Source: Microbacterium sp. MYb45 | GTDB lineage: Bacteria; Actinomycetota; Actinomycetes; Actinomycetales; Microbacteriaceae | Assembly (NCBI RefSeq): GCF_002979655.1 | Contig: NZ_PCPG01000005.1 | Span: 124,001-188,000, forward strand | Reading direction: 5' to 3' | Length of the DNA stretch: 64,000 nucleotides | Part shown: one piece after another, positions 41,250 to 51,600 of the stretch | Position numbering within the stretch: the stretch's first letter is position 1 | Layout: each line of letters begins with the position of its first letter | Notes under the pieces: model-generated | The model's input: the letters and a program-made list of their open reading frames with translations, nothing else | Database searches by the model: none | Told to the model about the DNA's origin: nothing | Position numbers and translations under genes: made by a program

Positions 41250-41345
41250 CTCAGCCCCGTTGGCTGAGGTGGTCAGGCGCCGAGAGGCGCGCTGATCCGA
41301 GGCTCGAAACCTCCGGCATCCTCATCAGACACCGGAGGTTTTTCC
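41250..41345 (+). promoter_or_regulatory. Structured leader with terminator/SD-sequestering hairpin ahead of MFS gene
   Basis: Three stems are visible: CTCAGCC/GGCTGAG (41250-41268); TCAGGCGCC…GGCGC…CTGA (41273-41295); and AAACCTCCGG/CCGGAGGTTT (41307-41316 with 41332-41341), followed by TT. The last stem looks like an intrinsic terminator and its 3' arm is the Shine-Dalgarno GGAGG (41334-41338), seven bases before the ATG. The MFS gene is therefore off by default unless the stem is disrupted. GAGGT (41266-41270) could pair with ACCTC (41309-41313) as an anti-stem. The trigger is unknown. Confidence 0.65.
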
Positions 41346-42791
41346 ATGTCTTCATCCCTGCGCGCCCGTCCACATTCCCGGTGGTGGGCACTCATCGTCA
41401 TCTCCCTCACCCAGCTCGTCGTGGTGCTCGACGGCACCATCGTGAGCATCGCGCTGCCGCGTGCACAGGCCGCTCTCGGTCTCACCGACGGACAGCGGCA
41501 GTGGGTCGTCACGGCTTACGCCCTCGCGTTCGGTGCGCTCCTCCTCTTCGGCGGACGCCTCGCCGACTACATCGGCCGCAAGCGCATCTTCATGATCGGC
41601 ATGATCGGATTCGGCGCGGCATCGCTGTACGGCGGATCCGCGCAGCAGGGGTGGGAGCTCATCCTCGCGCGCGGACTCCAGGGCGTCTTCGCGGCGCTGC
41701 TCGCACCGGCGGCACTGGCCCTGCTGACGGTGACGTTCCCCTCCGGCCGTGAGCGCAACACCGCCTTCGCCGTGTTCGGCACCGTCGCGGGAACGGGGGC
41801 AGCGGTCGGCCTCCTGCTCGGCGGGCTGCTGACCGAGTTCGCCGACTGGCGCTGGTGCCTCTTCGTGAACATCTTCTTCGTCGTGGTCGGGCTCATCGGC
41901 GGCGCCCTCTTCCTCACCGAGAGCAAGGCCGAGGGTGAGAACCGGTACGACGTCTGGGGGACCATCACGGTGACCCTCGGGCTCGGGGCCCTCGTCTACG
42001 GGTTCAGCCTCGCCGAGCACGGCTGGGGCGATCCACTGACGATCACGTTCCTGGCGCTCGGTGTCGTCCTGCTCGCGGTCTTCGTCTGGATCGAGAGCCG
42101 GGTCGCGCAGCCGCTGCTGCCGTTGCGGATCGTGGCCGACCGCGTCCGGGGCGGCGCGTTTCTCATCCAGGGTGTCGCCGGCGCCATCATGATCGGCGCC
42201 ACGATGTACCTCACGTTCCACCTGCAGTTCGTGCTCGGGATGGGGGCGTTCCCGGCAGGACTCGCCACGCTGCCCCTGCCGATCGCGACCATGATCATCG
42301 CCCCGATCGCGACCCGGCTGCTGCCGGTGATCGGACCGCGGCCGATGCTCATCGTCGGACCGCTGCTCGCCGCGGCGGGGATGGTCTACCTCTCGGGGAT
42401 CACGCCGGACGGCGCGTACCTCCTGCAGGTCGCCCCTGCGCTGGTGGTGCTCGGTGTCGGCATGGCTTTCATCTTCATCCCGCTGCAGAACCTGGCGCTG
42501 TCGGGGGTGGCCCCGCACGATGCCGGCGTCGCGTCCGCCATGGCGAACTCGGCGATGCAGATCGGCGGATCGATCGGGCTGTCGGTGTTCACCGCCGTGT
42601 ACGCGGCTTCCGTGGGCGGGCACGCTCAGGCCGACGTCACGCCGTCGCAGTTGACCGACGCATACGGCTGGACGTTCATCGCCGCCGCGATCTTCATGGT
42701 CGCCGCCTCCGTGATCGCGATGTTCCTGGTGCGCGGCACCAAGGAGGAGCTGATGCCCACGCAGGGCGAGCGGGCCCTCGCCGCGCACTGA
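41346..42791 (+). CDS. MFS drug exporter, DHA2/EmrB-QacA type (14 helices)
   Basis: A 481-residue MFS protein with about 14 hydrophobic segments. VVVLDGTIVSIALPRAQAALG is motif D1 of the DHA2 family, GGRLADYIGRKRIFMIG is the loop 2-3 motif A, and TVAGTGAAVGLLLGGLL is motif C (antiporter motif), all in the expected order. ATG 41346 uses GGAGG at 41334-41338. A multidrug:H+ antiporter is likely. Expression is probably controlled by the structured leader rather than by a neighbouring repressor, as no regulator gene adjoins it. Confidence 0.9.
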   Translation: MSSSLRARPHSRWWALIVISLTQLVVVLDGTIVSIALPRAQAALGLTDGQRQWVVTAYALAFGALLLFGGRLADYIGRKRIFMIGMIGFGAASLYGGSAQQGWELILARGLQGVFAALLAPAALALLTVTFPSGRERNTAFAVFGTVAGTGAAVGLLLGGLLTEFADWRWCLFVNIFFVVVGLIGGALFLTESKAEGENRYDVWGTITVTLGLGALVYGFSLAEHGWGDPLTITFLALGVVLLAVFVWIESRVAQPLLPLRIVADRVRGGAFLIQGVAGAIMIGATMYLTFHLQFVLGMGAFPAGLATLPLPIATMIIAPIATRLLPVIGPRPMLIVGPLLAAAGMVYLSGITPDGAYLLQVAPALVVLGVGMAFIFIPLQNLALSGVAPHDAGVASAMANSAMQIGGSIGLSVFTAVYAASVGGHAQADVTPSQLTDAYGWTFIAAAIFMVAASVIAMFLVRGTKEELMPTQGERALAAH

Positions 42792-42861
42792 GCCGTGGTC
42801 GCGGCATCCGTCCCGGCGTAGATCGCCCGATTCCCGCCCCGGGAACGGATGCCGCGGCACG

Positions 42862-42882
42862 CCTCGGACGTAATGTCCGAGG
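42862..42882. promoter_or_regulatory. Inverted repeat in the sbcDC promoter
   Basis: CCTCGGAC-GTAAT-GTCCGAGG is a perfect 8-bp inverted repeat with a 5-bp spacer, centred about 30 bases before the sbcD start. It resembles but does not match a LexA box (TCGAAC-N4-GTTCGA) because the spacer is five and the arms differ. Confidence 0.45.
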
Positions 42883-42901
42883 GTGTTCGTACCGTGTGAG
42901 T

Positions 42902-44071
42902 ATGCGAATCCTGCACACCTCCGACTGGCACATCGGCCGGACGTTCCATGGCAACTCGACCATGGACGCGCTGGCCGAGGTGCTCGGCGCGCTCACGGAG
43001 CAGGTTCGCGAGAACGCAGTCGACGTCGTCGTCGTCGCGGGCGACGTCTTCGACTCCGCGACGCCGTCGGGCGCCGCGTACACGCTGCTCGGCGATGCGC
43101 TGGTGTCACTGCACGAGACGGGCGCCCGCGTCATCGTCACGAGCGGCAACCACGACTCGGCCGCGCGACTCGGTTTCCAGGCCCGGCTGCTCCGCGAGGG
43201 CATCCACGTGCTGACAGATCCGCTCGCGGTCGGCGTGCCGGTCACCATCGCCGACCCCGAGGGGCCTGTTCACTTCTTCGGAATCCCCTACCTCGAACCG
43301 GCGATCGTCCGTCAGCACTGGCCCGAGGGTGACAGTTCGGGGCGGCAGCTGCGCACGCAGGCGCAGACCATGGCCCATGCGATGGATCTGGTCCGCGCCG
43401 GCATGCGCGAGCACGAGGGACGTTCAGTGGCGATCGCGCACTGCTTCGCGGCCGGCGTCGACGCGACCGTCGGGCTCGAACGCGAGGTGCGTCAGGGCGG
43501 ACTCGACGTCGTGCCGCTGAGCGTCTTCGACGGCCCCGATTACGTCGCGCTCGGGCACATCCACGGGCGCCAGCAGATCAGCGAGCGCGTCCGGTACGCG
43601 GGTGCTCCGCTGCACTACAGCTTCGGCGAGCAGGACAAGCCGCGCGGATCCTGGCTCGTCGACCTCGATGCCGACGGCCTCGCCGCGGTCGAGTGGCTCG
43701 ACCTGCCGGTTCCGCGTCGGCTCGTCACGCTCACGGGCTCGCTCGAAGAGATCCTCGCAGCCGACACCGTCGCCGCACACGCCGACGACTGGGTCTGCGC
43801 CGTCTACACGGATGCGGTGCCGCAGTCCGAGCCGATGCGGCGTCTGCGAGAGAGCTATCCCCACTGCGCGATGGTTCAGCACCAGCCCGCAGCTGTCGCA
43901 GAGGTGGAGGAGAAGTCGTACGTGCAGCGGCTGCGCTCCGCCGTCACCGACGCCGACCGCATCGAGGCGTTCCTCGAGCATGTGCGGGCAGGTCACGGGC
44001 CCACCGAGGTCGAGCACGAGCTGATCCGTGCGGTGCTCGATGAGCGCGTGCGCGCGGAGGCACTCGTCTAG
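42902..44071 (+). CDS. sbcD: Exonuclease SbcCD subunit D
   Basis: A 389-residue Mre11-type nuclease subunit. Metal-binding motifs are HTSDWHIG (Asp8, His10), VVAGDVFDS (Asp48), SGNHDSAARL, AIAHCFA and ALGHIHGRQ. With SbcC it cleaves DNA hairpins and processes double-strand breaks. The start is ATG 42902, exactly six bases after TACCGT; GTG 42896 in the same frame would lie between that box and the predicted transcript start. SbcC begins with the next base after the TAG stop. Confidence 0.95.
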   Translation: MRILHTSDWHIGRTFHGNSTMDALAEVLGALTEQVRENAVDVVVVAGDVFDSATPSGAAYTLLGDALVSLHETGARVIVTSGNHDSAARLGFQARLLREGIHVLTDPLAVGVPVTIADPEGPVHFFGIPYLEPAIVRQHWPEGDSSGRQLRTQAQTMAHAMDLVRAGMREHEGRSVAIAHCFAAGVDATVGLEREVRQGGLDVVPLSVFDGPDYVALGHIHGRQQISERVRYAGAPLHYSFGEQDKPRGSWLVDLDADGLAAVEWLDLPVPRRLVTLTGSLEEILAADTVAAHADDWVCAVYTDAVPQSEPMRRLRESYPHCAMVQHQPAAVAEVEEKSYVQRLRSAVTDADRIEAFLEHVRAGHGPTEVEHELIRAVLDERVRAEALV

Positions 44072-47059
44072 ATGCGTCTCCATCGCCTGGAGGTCGAGGG
44101 CTTCGGTCCCTTCCGTTCGCGGCAGGTCGTCGATTTCGACGCGTTCGCCGACGACGGCATCTTCCTCATCGCCGGCCGCACGGGGGCAGGTAAATCGAGC
44201 ATCCTCGACGCCGTGTGCTTCGGACTCTACGGCGGGGTGCCGCGTTACGACGGCGGTGAGAAGCGGCTGCGCAGCGATCACTGCGAGCCCGACGATCCGT
44301 CGGAGGTGGTGGTCGAGTTCAGCACTCCGGCGGGCCGTTTCCGTGTGACCCGTTCACCGGAGTACCTGCGTCCCGCCAAACGTGGCGGCGGCATGACCAA
44401 GCAGGCCTCGACCGTCGCCCTCGACGAGTGGACCGATGCCGGCTGGGTGGGTCGCGCCGCTCGCGCCGTCGATGTCGCAGGCGAGCTCGATGAGATCCTC
44501 CAGCTCAGCCGCGAGCAGTTCCTCCAGGTGATCCTCCTCGCGCAGAACCGATTCTCGGAGTTCCTGCTCGCGGGCAGCAGAGACCGCCAGGCACTGCTGC
44601 GGCGGCTGTTCGGCACGCAGCGGTTCGAAGACGTGCAGGCACGGTTCGACGAGCGGCGCCGGGAGGCGGAACAGACACTCGGCGCTCGGCTCGCGACGGT
44701 GAATGCGCGTATCGACGAGGCCGAGCAGCTCGTGATCACCAGCGGGCTCTCCGACGACGTGACAGCGCCGACCGAGGACGCGGCGGTGTCCGGCCCCCCG
44801 CCGATAGAAGGGCGTCTCGAGGCACTCCGACGAGCGAGGGCGCGTGCCGACTATCGGGCGGAGCGCCGCGCCTCGGAGCGGGTGGAGGCGGAGAAGCGTG
44901 CGGCCGATGCCGATGCGGCGCTCGCCACCGCTCGCGAAGAGAAGCATGCCCAGGGGGAACGTGATCGCGCCCGGACAGCGCTCGAGCGGCTGGATGCCGA
45001 TGCGCCGTCGATCGACGCGGCCCGGGCAGAGCTCGCGGCCGCGCGTGCCGCCGAGGCGGTGCGGTCGACGATCGCTGCCGCAGCCCGAGCACAGACGGCC
45101 GTCACCGTCGCGGCCGAAGACGAGCAGCGGTCACGGGAAGTGTGGGAGGCATTCGAGGTCCCCGTCGCCGGCGACCTCGAGGAGTGGGCGGCTGCACGCA
45201 CCAGGGAGAGCGGTTCCTGGGAGCGCGCGCGGGAGTTCGAGGGGCAGGCACCGGCGCTCGATGCCGAGCTGCAGTCGGCCGAGGAGGCCGTGGCGGTGGC
45301 GACCACACGCCTGGAGGCCGGAGAAGCCGAACGTGCCACTCTCCCCGCCGCGATCACCGCGCTGACCGCGGAACGCGACGAGAAACGCCGCCTGGCCGAC
45401 CGGGTGGGCGATGCCCGAGCGGCCCAGGAAGAGGCAGACGCTCGACGCGCGGCAGCCCGCGAGGTGGAGCGGCTGCAGAGAGCGCAGGCCGCGACCGAGA
45501 TCGAACTCGCCGACGCCACTGCTGTGCACGCCGCCGCGCAGACGAACCTCGCACAGCTGCGGCAGCGCCGCATCGACGGGATGTCCGGCGAACTCGCGTC
45601 GAGCCTGCGCCCCGAGCATCCGTGTCCGGTCTGCGGCTCACTCGAGCATCCGGCTCCGGCCACGCACGCCGATCTCGTCTCGCCCGACGACATCGCTGAA
45701 GCGGAGAAGGCCCGCGACGTCGCGGCGCAGCGGGAGCGCGAACGCTCCGCGGCGTCTTCGAGCCTGCGGGCTGAACTCGCTGCTGTCTCCGCCCGCGCGG
45801 ACGGGCGGAGCGTCGACCAGGCCGAGACGGAGTACGAAGCAGCCGCCGCAGCCCACGCGCTCAGCCTGGCCGCAGCCGATGAGCTGACGGTGCTCGACGT
45901 GCAACTGAGCGGCCTCGTCGCCCGGGTCGATCAGCTCGAGGCCGAGAAGACCGAGGGCATGGCGGCGCTCGCTCGGGCGCGGGAGCAGCACGCTCTGCTG
46001 CAGCAGCGGAGCACGGAGGCCCACACACTGATCGCCGAGGCGCGCGGCTCCTTCGACACGGTCGCCGAGCGTCTCGACGACATGGCCACCAGGATCTCCG
46101 CCGCCCGCGCGGTCGCCCGGGCGATGGCAGAACGTCTGCGCAGGACGCAGGCGCTGGCCGAGGCGGAGGCCGAGCGGGATGAGGCGATCGCCGACTCGCC
46201 GTTCGACGATGTGACCGCCGCTGAACACGCCCTCCGCTCCGTCGCGACGCAGGAGGCACTGGACGCGCGCATCGCCGAGCACGCCGTGCAGCGGGAGAAG
46301 GAACGGGCGATCCTGTTCGACCTGGAGTTGCGGACGCTCCCCGAAGAGCCGATCGACCTCGCGCCCGTCGAAGAGGCCTCGGCGGCTGCCCGAGCGACCT
46401 GGACCGAGGCGGTCGACGCGGCGGCTCGGGCGACGGGCACGGCCGAGCGGCTCGGGGGACTGATCGATTCCGCCACCGCCGAGCATGCCCGCACCGCCGC
46501 CGATGCGGCCGAATTCGAGGTGCTGCAGAACCTCGCCGACACGATCGCCGGGCGAGGCGCGAACACCCGAAAGATGACCCTGGAGACGTTCGTCCTCGCG
46601 GCCGAGCTGGAAGAGATCGTCGACGCGGCGAACCGGCGCCTGCACGACATGTCGACGGGCCGCTACCAGCTGCAGCACTCCGACGCGCTCGCGGCTCGAG
46701 GGGCAGCATCCGGGCTCGGGATCGTGGTCTCCGATGCCTTCACCGGGCAGACGCGGCCGCCGCAGTCGTTGTCGGGCGGCGAGACCTTCCTCACCTCACT
46801 CGCGCTCGCACTCGGTCTCGCCGAGGTGGTCACGGCCCGGGCCGGCGGCATCCGCCTCGACACGCTGTTCATCGACGAGGGATTCGGCTCGCTCGACGGT
46901 GACACGCTCGATGTGGCCATGCGCACGCTCGACGAGCTGCGACAGGGGGGCAGGACGGTCGGAGTCATCAGCCATGTCGAGGCCATGCAGGAGCAGATCC
47001 CGGCGCAGCTCACGGTGCGGGCGCTGCCGAACGGTCCGAGCATCATCGAGGCCCGCTGA
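44072..47059 (+). CDS. sbcC: Exonuclease SbcCD subunit C (SMC-like ATPase)
   Basis: A 995-residue Rad50-type ATPase. Walker A is GRTGAGKSS (35-43); the Q-loop follows at ILLAQNRFSEFLLAGS. Two Ala/Glu/Arg-rich coiled-coil arms flank the zinc hook HPCPVCGSLEHP (Cys518, Cys521) that dimerises the complex. The C-terminal signature QSLSGGETFLTSLALALGLA, Walker B TLFIDEGFGSLD and the final SHVEAMQEQIP complete the head. The stop of sbcD and this ATG are adjacent (TAGATG), so translation is coupled. Together they form one operon. Confidence 0.95.
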   Translation: MRLHRLEVEGFGPFRSRQVVDFDAFADDGIFLIAGRTGAGKSSILDAVCFGLYGGVPRYDGGEKRLRSDHCEPDDPSEVVVEFSTPAGRFRVTRSPEYLRPAKRGGGMTKQASTVALDEWTDAGWVGRAARAVDVAGELDEILQLSREQFLQVILLAQNRFSEFLLAGSRDRQALLRRLFGTQRFEDVQARFDERRREAEQTLGARLATVNARIDEAEQLVITSGLSDDVTAPTEDAAVSGPPPIEGRLEALRRARARADYRAERRASERVEAEKRAADADAALATAREEKHAQGERDRARTALERLDADAPSIDAARAELAAARAAEAVRSTIAAAARAQTAVTVAAEDEQRSREVWEAFEVPVAGDLEEWAAARTRESGSWERAREFEGQAPALDAELQSAEEAVAVATTRLEAGEAERATLPAAITALTAERDEKRRLADRVGDARAAQEEADARRAAAREVERLQRAQAATEIELADATAVHAAAQTNLAQLRQRRIDGMSGELASSLRPEHPCPVCGSLEHPAPATHADLVSPDDIAEAEKARDVAAQRERERSAASSSLRAELAAVSARADGRSVDQAETEYEAAAAAHALSLAAADELTVLDVQLSGLVARVDQLEAEKTEGMAALARAREQHALLQQRSTEAHTLIAEARGSFDTVAERLDDMATRISAARAVARAMAERLRRTQALAEAEAERDEAIADSPFDDVTAAEHALRSVATQEALDARIAEHAVQREKERAILFDLELRTLPEEPIDLAPVEEASAAARATWTEAVDAAARATGTAERLGGLIDSATAEHARTAADAAEFEVLQNLADTIAGRGANTRKMTLETFVLAAELEEIVDAANRRLHDMSTGRYQLQHSDALAARGAASGLGIVVSDAFTGQTRPPQSLSGGETFLTSLALALGLAEVVTARAGGIRLDTLFIDEGFGSLDGDTLDVAMRTLDELRQGGRTVGVISHVEAMQEQIPAQLTVRALPNGPSIIEAR

Positions 47060-47089
47060 GCCGCGCGAACGCCGACGGCCTCCGCCGCC

Positions 47090-47647
47090 TCAGACGCCGT
47101 ACTCGGCGCGGATGAAGTCGCGAAGCTGCACGCTGCAGCGGGCGACCGCCTCGCGCCAGTCGGTCAATGCGCCGTCTTCAGCCTGGTCGGACACGGCGCG
47201 GAACACGCGGATGGGCACGCCGAACTGTCCTGCGACCCAGATGTACGCGTAGGTCTCCATGTCGACCAGTGCCGCCCCCGACGGACGGATCACGGCGGTG
47301 ACCTCGGCATCCTCGACGAAGTGGTCGCCCGTCGCGATCAGCACGCCGTCGCGTCCGGTGGCGACCCGCGCCGGCAGCGACACGTGCTGGCCGGCGACGC
47401 CGTCGAGGTCGGTGACGTCGTGCTGGAACGCGGTGCCGACCTCGTGGACGGTCGCTTCTAGGTCGGGATCGATCGCGCCCGCCGTGCCGACGACCACGAT
47501 CTCGTCGTAGACGGTGGCGTCGAGCGCACGCGTCAGGCCGTACGTCGCCTGGAGCTTGCCCGGGCCGGTCACGAGACGGTCGAAGCCCTCGAGTTCCTCG
47601 GGGAATGCGGACAGTTCGGATGCGAGCGCGGCGACGAGGAGTTTCAC
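47090..47647 (-). CDS. Nucleoside phosphorylase-fold protein (MTA/SAH nucleosidase-like)
   Basis: A 185-residue protein of the PNP_UDP/MTA-SAH nucleosidase superfamily. [14 protein letters not shown] contains the family's GTAG loop, [30 protein letters not shown] contains the Met-Glu ribose site and the catalytic Asp (SD). It is shorter than E. coli Pfs (about 230 residues), lacking part of the N-terminal region, so specificity for methylthioadenosine or adenosylhomocysteine is not certain. GTG 47647 is six bases after GAGAAT, indicating a leaderless start. Confidence 0.8.
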   Translation of the reverse strand: MKLLVAALASELSAFPEELEGFDRLVTGPGKLQATYGLTRALDATVYDEIVVVGTAGAIDPDLEATVHEVGTAFQHDVTDLDGVAGQHVSLPARVATGRDGVLIATGDHFVEDAEVTAVIRPSGAALVDMETYAYIWVAGQFGVPIRVFRAVSDQAEDGALTDWREAVARCSVQLRDFIRAEYGV

Positions 47648-47756
47648 TGCCCCATTCTCTCAGGTCGTGACTGGCAGGAGCATCCGAACGCCGCGGCGTC
47701 ACCCCGACGTAACACGGAAGCGCGATACTGATTCGAGGAAACGAGCGGAGGATCAC

Positions 47757-48575
47757 ATGTCGTTGCAGCAGCAGATCTCTGAGGACCTCGGTGTCAGGTC
47801 CGAGGTCGACCCCGAAGCCGAGACCGAGCGTCGCATCGGTTTCCTCGCCGACTACCTGCGCACGACGGGGGCGAAGGGCTATGTGCTCGGGATCTCCGGC
47901 GGGCAGGACTCGACTCTCGCCGGTCGCCTCGCCCAACTCGCGGTCGAGCGGGTGCGGGCCGAGGGCGGCGAGGCGAAGTTCCTCGCCGTGCGTCTGCCCT
48001 ACCGCGTGCAGCACGATGCCGACGATGCCCAGGCTGCACTCGCCTTCATCGCCCCGGACTCGTCGGTCGAGGTCAACATCCAGAACGGCGTCGACGGTGT
48101 CGAGGAGGACATCGAGTTCGCGGTCACGAGCGACATCAGCGACTTCAACCGCGGCAACATCAAGGCACGCGTCCGCATGGTCACCCAGTACGCGCTCGCA
48201 GGTCACGACGGGCTCCTCGTGATCGGCACCGACCACGCCGCCGAAGCGGTCACCGGCTTCTACACGAAGTTCGGCGACGGCGCGGCCGACATCCTCCCGC
48301 TGTCCGGTCTCACCAAGCGCCAGGGACGCTCGCTCCTGCAGTTCCTGGATGCTCCGGATCGTCTCGCGTTCAAGGTGCCCACCGCCGACCTGCTCGACGG
48401 CCAGCCCGGTCGTGCCGACGAGGACGAGCTGGGTCTCACCTACGAGCAGATCGACGACTTCCTCGAGGGGCGCACCGTCGATCCCGAGGTCGCCGGTCGC
48501 ATCGAGGCACGATACCTCGCCACGCAGCACAAGCGGCACCTCCCGGTGACCCCCGACGACACCTGGTGGCGCTGA
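47757..48575 (+). CDS. nadE: Ammonia-dependent NAD+ synthetase
   Basis: A 272-residue enzyme that amidates deamido-NAD+ to NAD+ using ammonia and ATP. The ATP pyrophosphatase P-loop is ISGGQDST (46-53); [37 protein letters not shown] is the substrate region. There is no glutaminase domain, unlike the ~680-residue glutamine-dependent NadE usual in mycobacteria. ATG 47757 has GGAGG upstream; in-frame codons before it are non-conserved. Stands alone between divergently and similarly oriented neighbours. Confidence 0.95.
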   Translation: MSLQQQISEDLGVRSEVDPEAETERRIGFLADYLRTTGAKGYVLGISGGQDSTLAGRLAQLAVERVRAEGGEAKFLAVRLPYRVQHDADDAQAALAFIAPDSSVEVNIQNGVDGVEEDIEFAVTSDISDFNRGNIKARVRMVTQYALAGHDGLLVIGTDHAAEAVTGFYTKFGDGAADILPLSGLTKRQGRSLLQFLDAPDRLAFKVPTADLLDGQPGRADEDELGLTYEQIDDFLEGRTVDPEVAGRIEARYLATQHKRHLPVTPDDTWWR

Positions 48576-48662
48576 CCGCACGTTCGCATCTGCGGAGGCG
48601 CCGCTTCGCGTCGTGTCGGATGCCGCGGATAGTGTCGAAGCATCCGACAGAACGGGAGCATC

Positions 48663-51600
48663 GTGCGGATCGACACTCAGGCGCAGCGCGTCATCTGGAG
48701 CGCGAGCGACCTCAAGGCGGCCGCCGAGTGCGAGTTCGCGTGGTGTCGGGCGATCGACGCGAAGCTGGGGCGAGTCCCGGCCGTCGAAGAGCCCGAAGAC
48801 GCGACTCTGAAGCGTGCCGCCGAGCTCGGCGACGTGCACGAGCAGAACGTGCTCGCCCGGTACATCGATGAACTCGGCGACGCGAGTGTCCACCGCATCG
48901 AGAAGGTCTCGTCGGTTGATGCCGAGGCGCTGGCGGCCGCGATCGACGAGACGGTCGCGGCGCTGCGCTCCGATGCGCTCGTGGTGTTCCAGGCGGCTTT
49001 CTCCACCGACGAGTTCGTCGGATTCGCCGACTTCCTCCGCAAGGACGACGACGGCCGGTGGCGCGTTCAGGACTCCAAGCTCGCGCGCAAGGCGCGAGTC
49101 ACTGCCCTCATGCAGCTCGCGGCATACGTCGACCAGCTCGACCGCCTCGGCATCCCCCGGTCCGACGAGGTCGACCTGATCCTCGGCGACGGCACGCTCA
49201 GCACCCATCAGGTGGATGATCTCCTTCCGCTCTTCCAGGTGCGGCGCGCTCGGCTGCGGGCCCTCATCGCCGACCGGCGCATCGCCGATGGGGCGGCGGG
49301 TGCGCCGCTCGCCTGGGGAGACGATCGCGGCGACCTGCAGATCGTGGCCTGCGGACGCTGCGCGACCTGCGAGGAACAGGTGCTGGCGCACCGGGACCTG
49401 CTGATGGTCGCGAGGATGCGCCCGGTGCAGCGTGCGCGACTGCGTGCGTCCGGGATCGAGACGATCGATGCCCTGGCGGAGGCATCGGGGCCGCCAGCGG
49501 GGATGAACATCGACACGTTCGAGACGCTCCGCGACCAGGCGCGACTGCAGTTGCGCGCCGATGCCGAGGGGCGGCCCACCTACGACGTGCACTACGCGCC
49601 GGCGATCCACACCCTCCCGCTGCCCAGCCACGGCGACATCTTCTTCGACTTCGAGGGCGACCCCCTCTACACGGAGCCGGCTGCCGACGGCGAGGGGCAC
49701 TGGGGAATCGACTACCTCTTCGGGTGGGTCGACAACGCCGACCAGTATTCGGCCCTCTGGGCGCATACCTTCGCCGACGAGAAGCGCGCGCTCGAGACGT
49801 TCCTCGACTTCGTGAATGCGCGCAGGATCGCCCACCCCGGCATGCACATCTACCACTACGCGCCCTACGAGACCTCGCACCTGGTGGCGATGGCGGCACG
49901 GCACGGGGTGCGCGAGGGGGAGGTCGATCGGCTGCTGCGCGAGGGCGTGTTCGTCGACCTGTACCCGCTCGTGCTGCGGACGGTGCGCGTCGGTTCGCGC
50001 TCGTACTCGATCAAGAAGCTCGAGCCGCTGTACATGGGCGACGACGTGCGAACCAGCGACGTGCAGAAGGGCGACGACTCGATCGTGCAGTACGTCGCGG
50101 CTCGTGAGCTCGCCGCTGCGGGGGAGCAGGCCGGGGCCGACGCGGTCCTGGCGGACCTCGCCGACTACAACCGCTACGACTGCGTGTCGACCAGGCGTCT
50201 GCGCAACTGGCTGATCGACATCGCGCGCAAAGAGGGCGTCACCCCGGCTCCGCCCGACGCAGCCGACGAGGTCATCTACGAGCCGTCCCCGCGCTCGGTC
50301 GCACTGCTCGCAGATGCCGAGCGCGCGGTCGAGGCGGGTGACGACGGGCTCGTCCATCGACTCGCGGCCGCCGCGATCGACTATTTCCCGCGCGAGGCGA
50401 AGAGCTTCTGGGTGTCGCATTTCCAGCGGCTGCGCGAACCGGTGACCATGTGGGACGGCACGCGCGATGTGGTGCGGGTCGACCGTCCGTCCTCGACCGT
50501 CCGTCGCGACTGGAGCATCGGTGAGGGGCGGCGGGTGATGTCCCGCGATGTCGAGATCCGCGGCGAGGTTTCGCCCGGCACGACGCTCGGCGCCGGGTCG
50601 CAGCCGTTCGCACTCTACGGAGTTCCGGCGCCGTTCGACACCGAGGTCCCGTCGCGTGCGGTGCATGTGCCGCACACGGTCACGGTGGCGGAGGTGCTCG
50701 ACGACGGCTACCTCATCACCGAGTCGGCGGTCCAGGGACAGACGTGGGACGAGTTGCCGCTCGCCCTCACCCCGGCCGCACCGCCACGCGTCGTGTCCCT
50801 CCAGGGCGCGATCGACGAGTGGGCCGATGCGGTGCACGCCGCGGCTCCGGGGTTCCCCGACGATGCGGCGACCGACATCCTCCGTCGGATCCCCCCGCGC
50901 ACCGTATCGGGCGCGCCGCTGCCCGCCCCGGGCGACGACACGGTCGACGCGATCGTGACGGGGGTGCTCGACCTCGACCACAGTTATCTGGCGGTGCAGG
51001 GCCCTCCGGGAACGGGCAAGACCTACACCGGATCCCGGGTCATCGCACGCCTCGTGAACGAGCACGGCTTCAAGGTCGGCGTCGTGGCGCAGTCGCACGC
51101 GATCATCGAGACGCTGCTCGAGCGGGTCGTGGCCGATGGGGTCGCACCGGCTCAGGTCGCCAAGGCTCCGAAGGATCCGGATGCGACGCACTCGTATACC
51201 GCCATCCCGAAGCCCGGGATGGCGGCCTTCCTCGCCGAGCACGCCTCCGAGGGTGCCGTCGTGGGCGGGACGGCCTGGGACTTCAGCAACACCCAGCGGG
51301 TCGACCGCGACGGGCTCGACCTGCTCGTGATCGACGAGGCGGGGCAGTTCTCGCTCGCCTCGACCATCGCGGTCGCCGCCGGGGCGAAGCGGCTCCTGCT
51401 CCTCGGCGATCCGCAGCAGCTTCCGCAGGTGAGTCAGGGAGCCCACCCCGAACCGGTCGATGCCTCCGCGCTCGGCTGGGTGATGGACGGCGACCCGGTC
51501 GTGCGGCCGGAGTACGGCTACTTCCTCGCGCGCTCCTGGCGCATGCATCCGTTCGTCGCGGCCCCGGTGTCGAAGCTCGCCTACGCGGGGCAGCTGGCGT

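Noticed and set aside
41239..41295. Leader peptide gene of 18 codons ahead of the MFS exporter
   Set aside because: Its ATG lies inside the best -10 box (TAGAAT), so it would not be transcribed from that promoter; kept only as a possibility in the findings.
42862..42882. SOS (LexA) box before sbcD
   Set aside because: Arms TCGGAC/GTCCGA with a five-base spacer differ from TCGAAC-N4-GTTCGA in both sequence and spacing.
47178..51548. Antisense open frame of 1456 codons across nadE and the nuclease-helicase gene
   Set aside because: Composition (Arg, Asp, His, Val rich, no domains) is that of the complement of a GC-rich coding strand; both sense genes have clear motifs.
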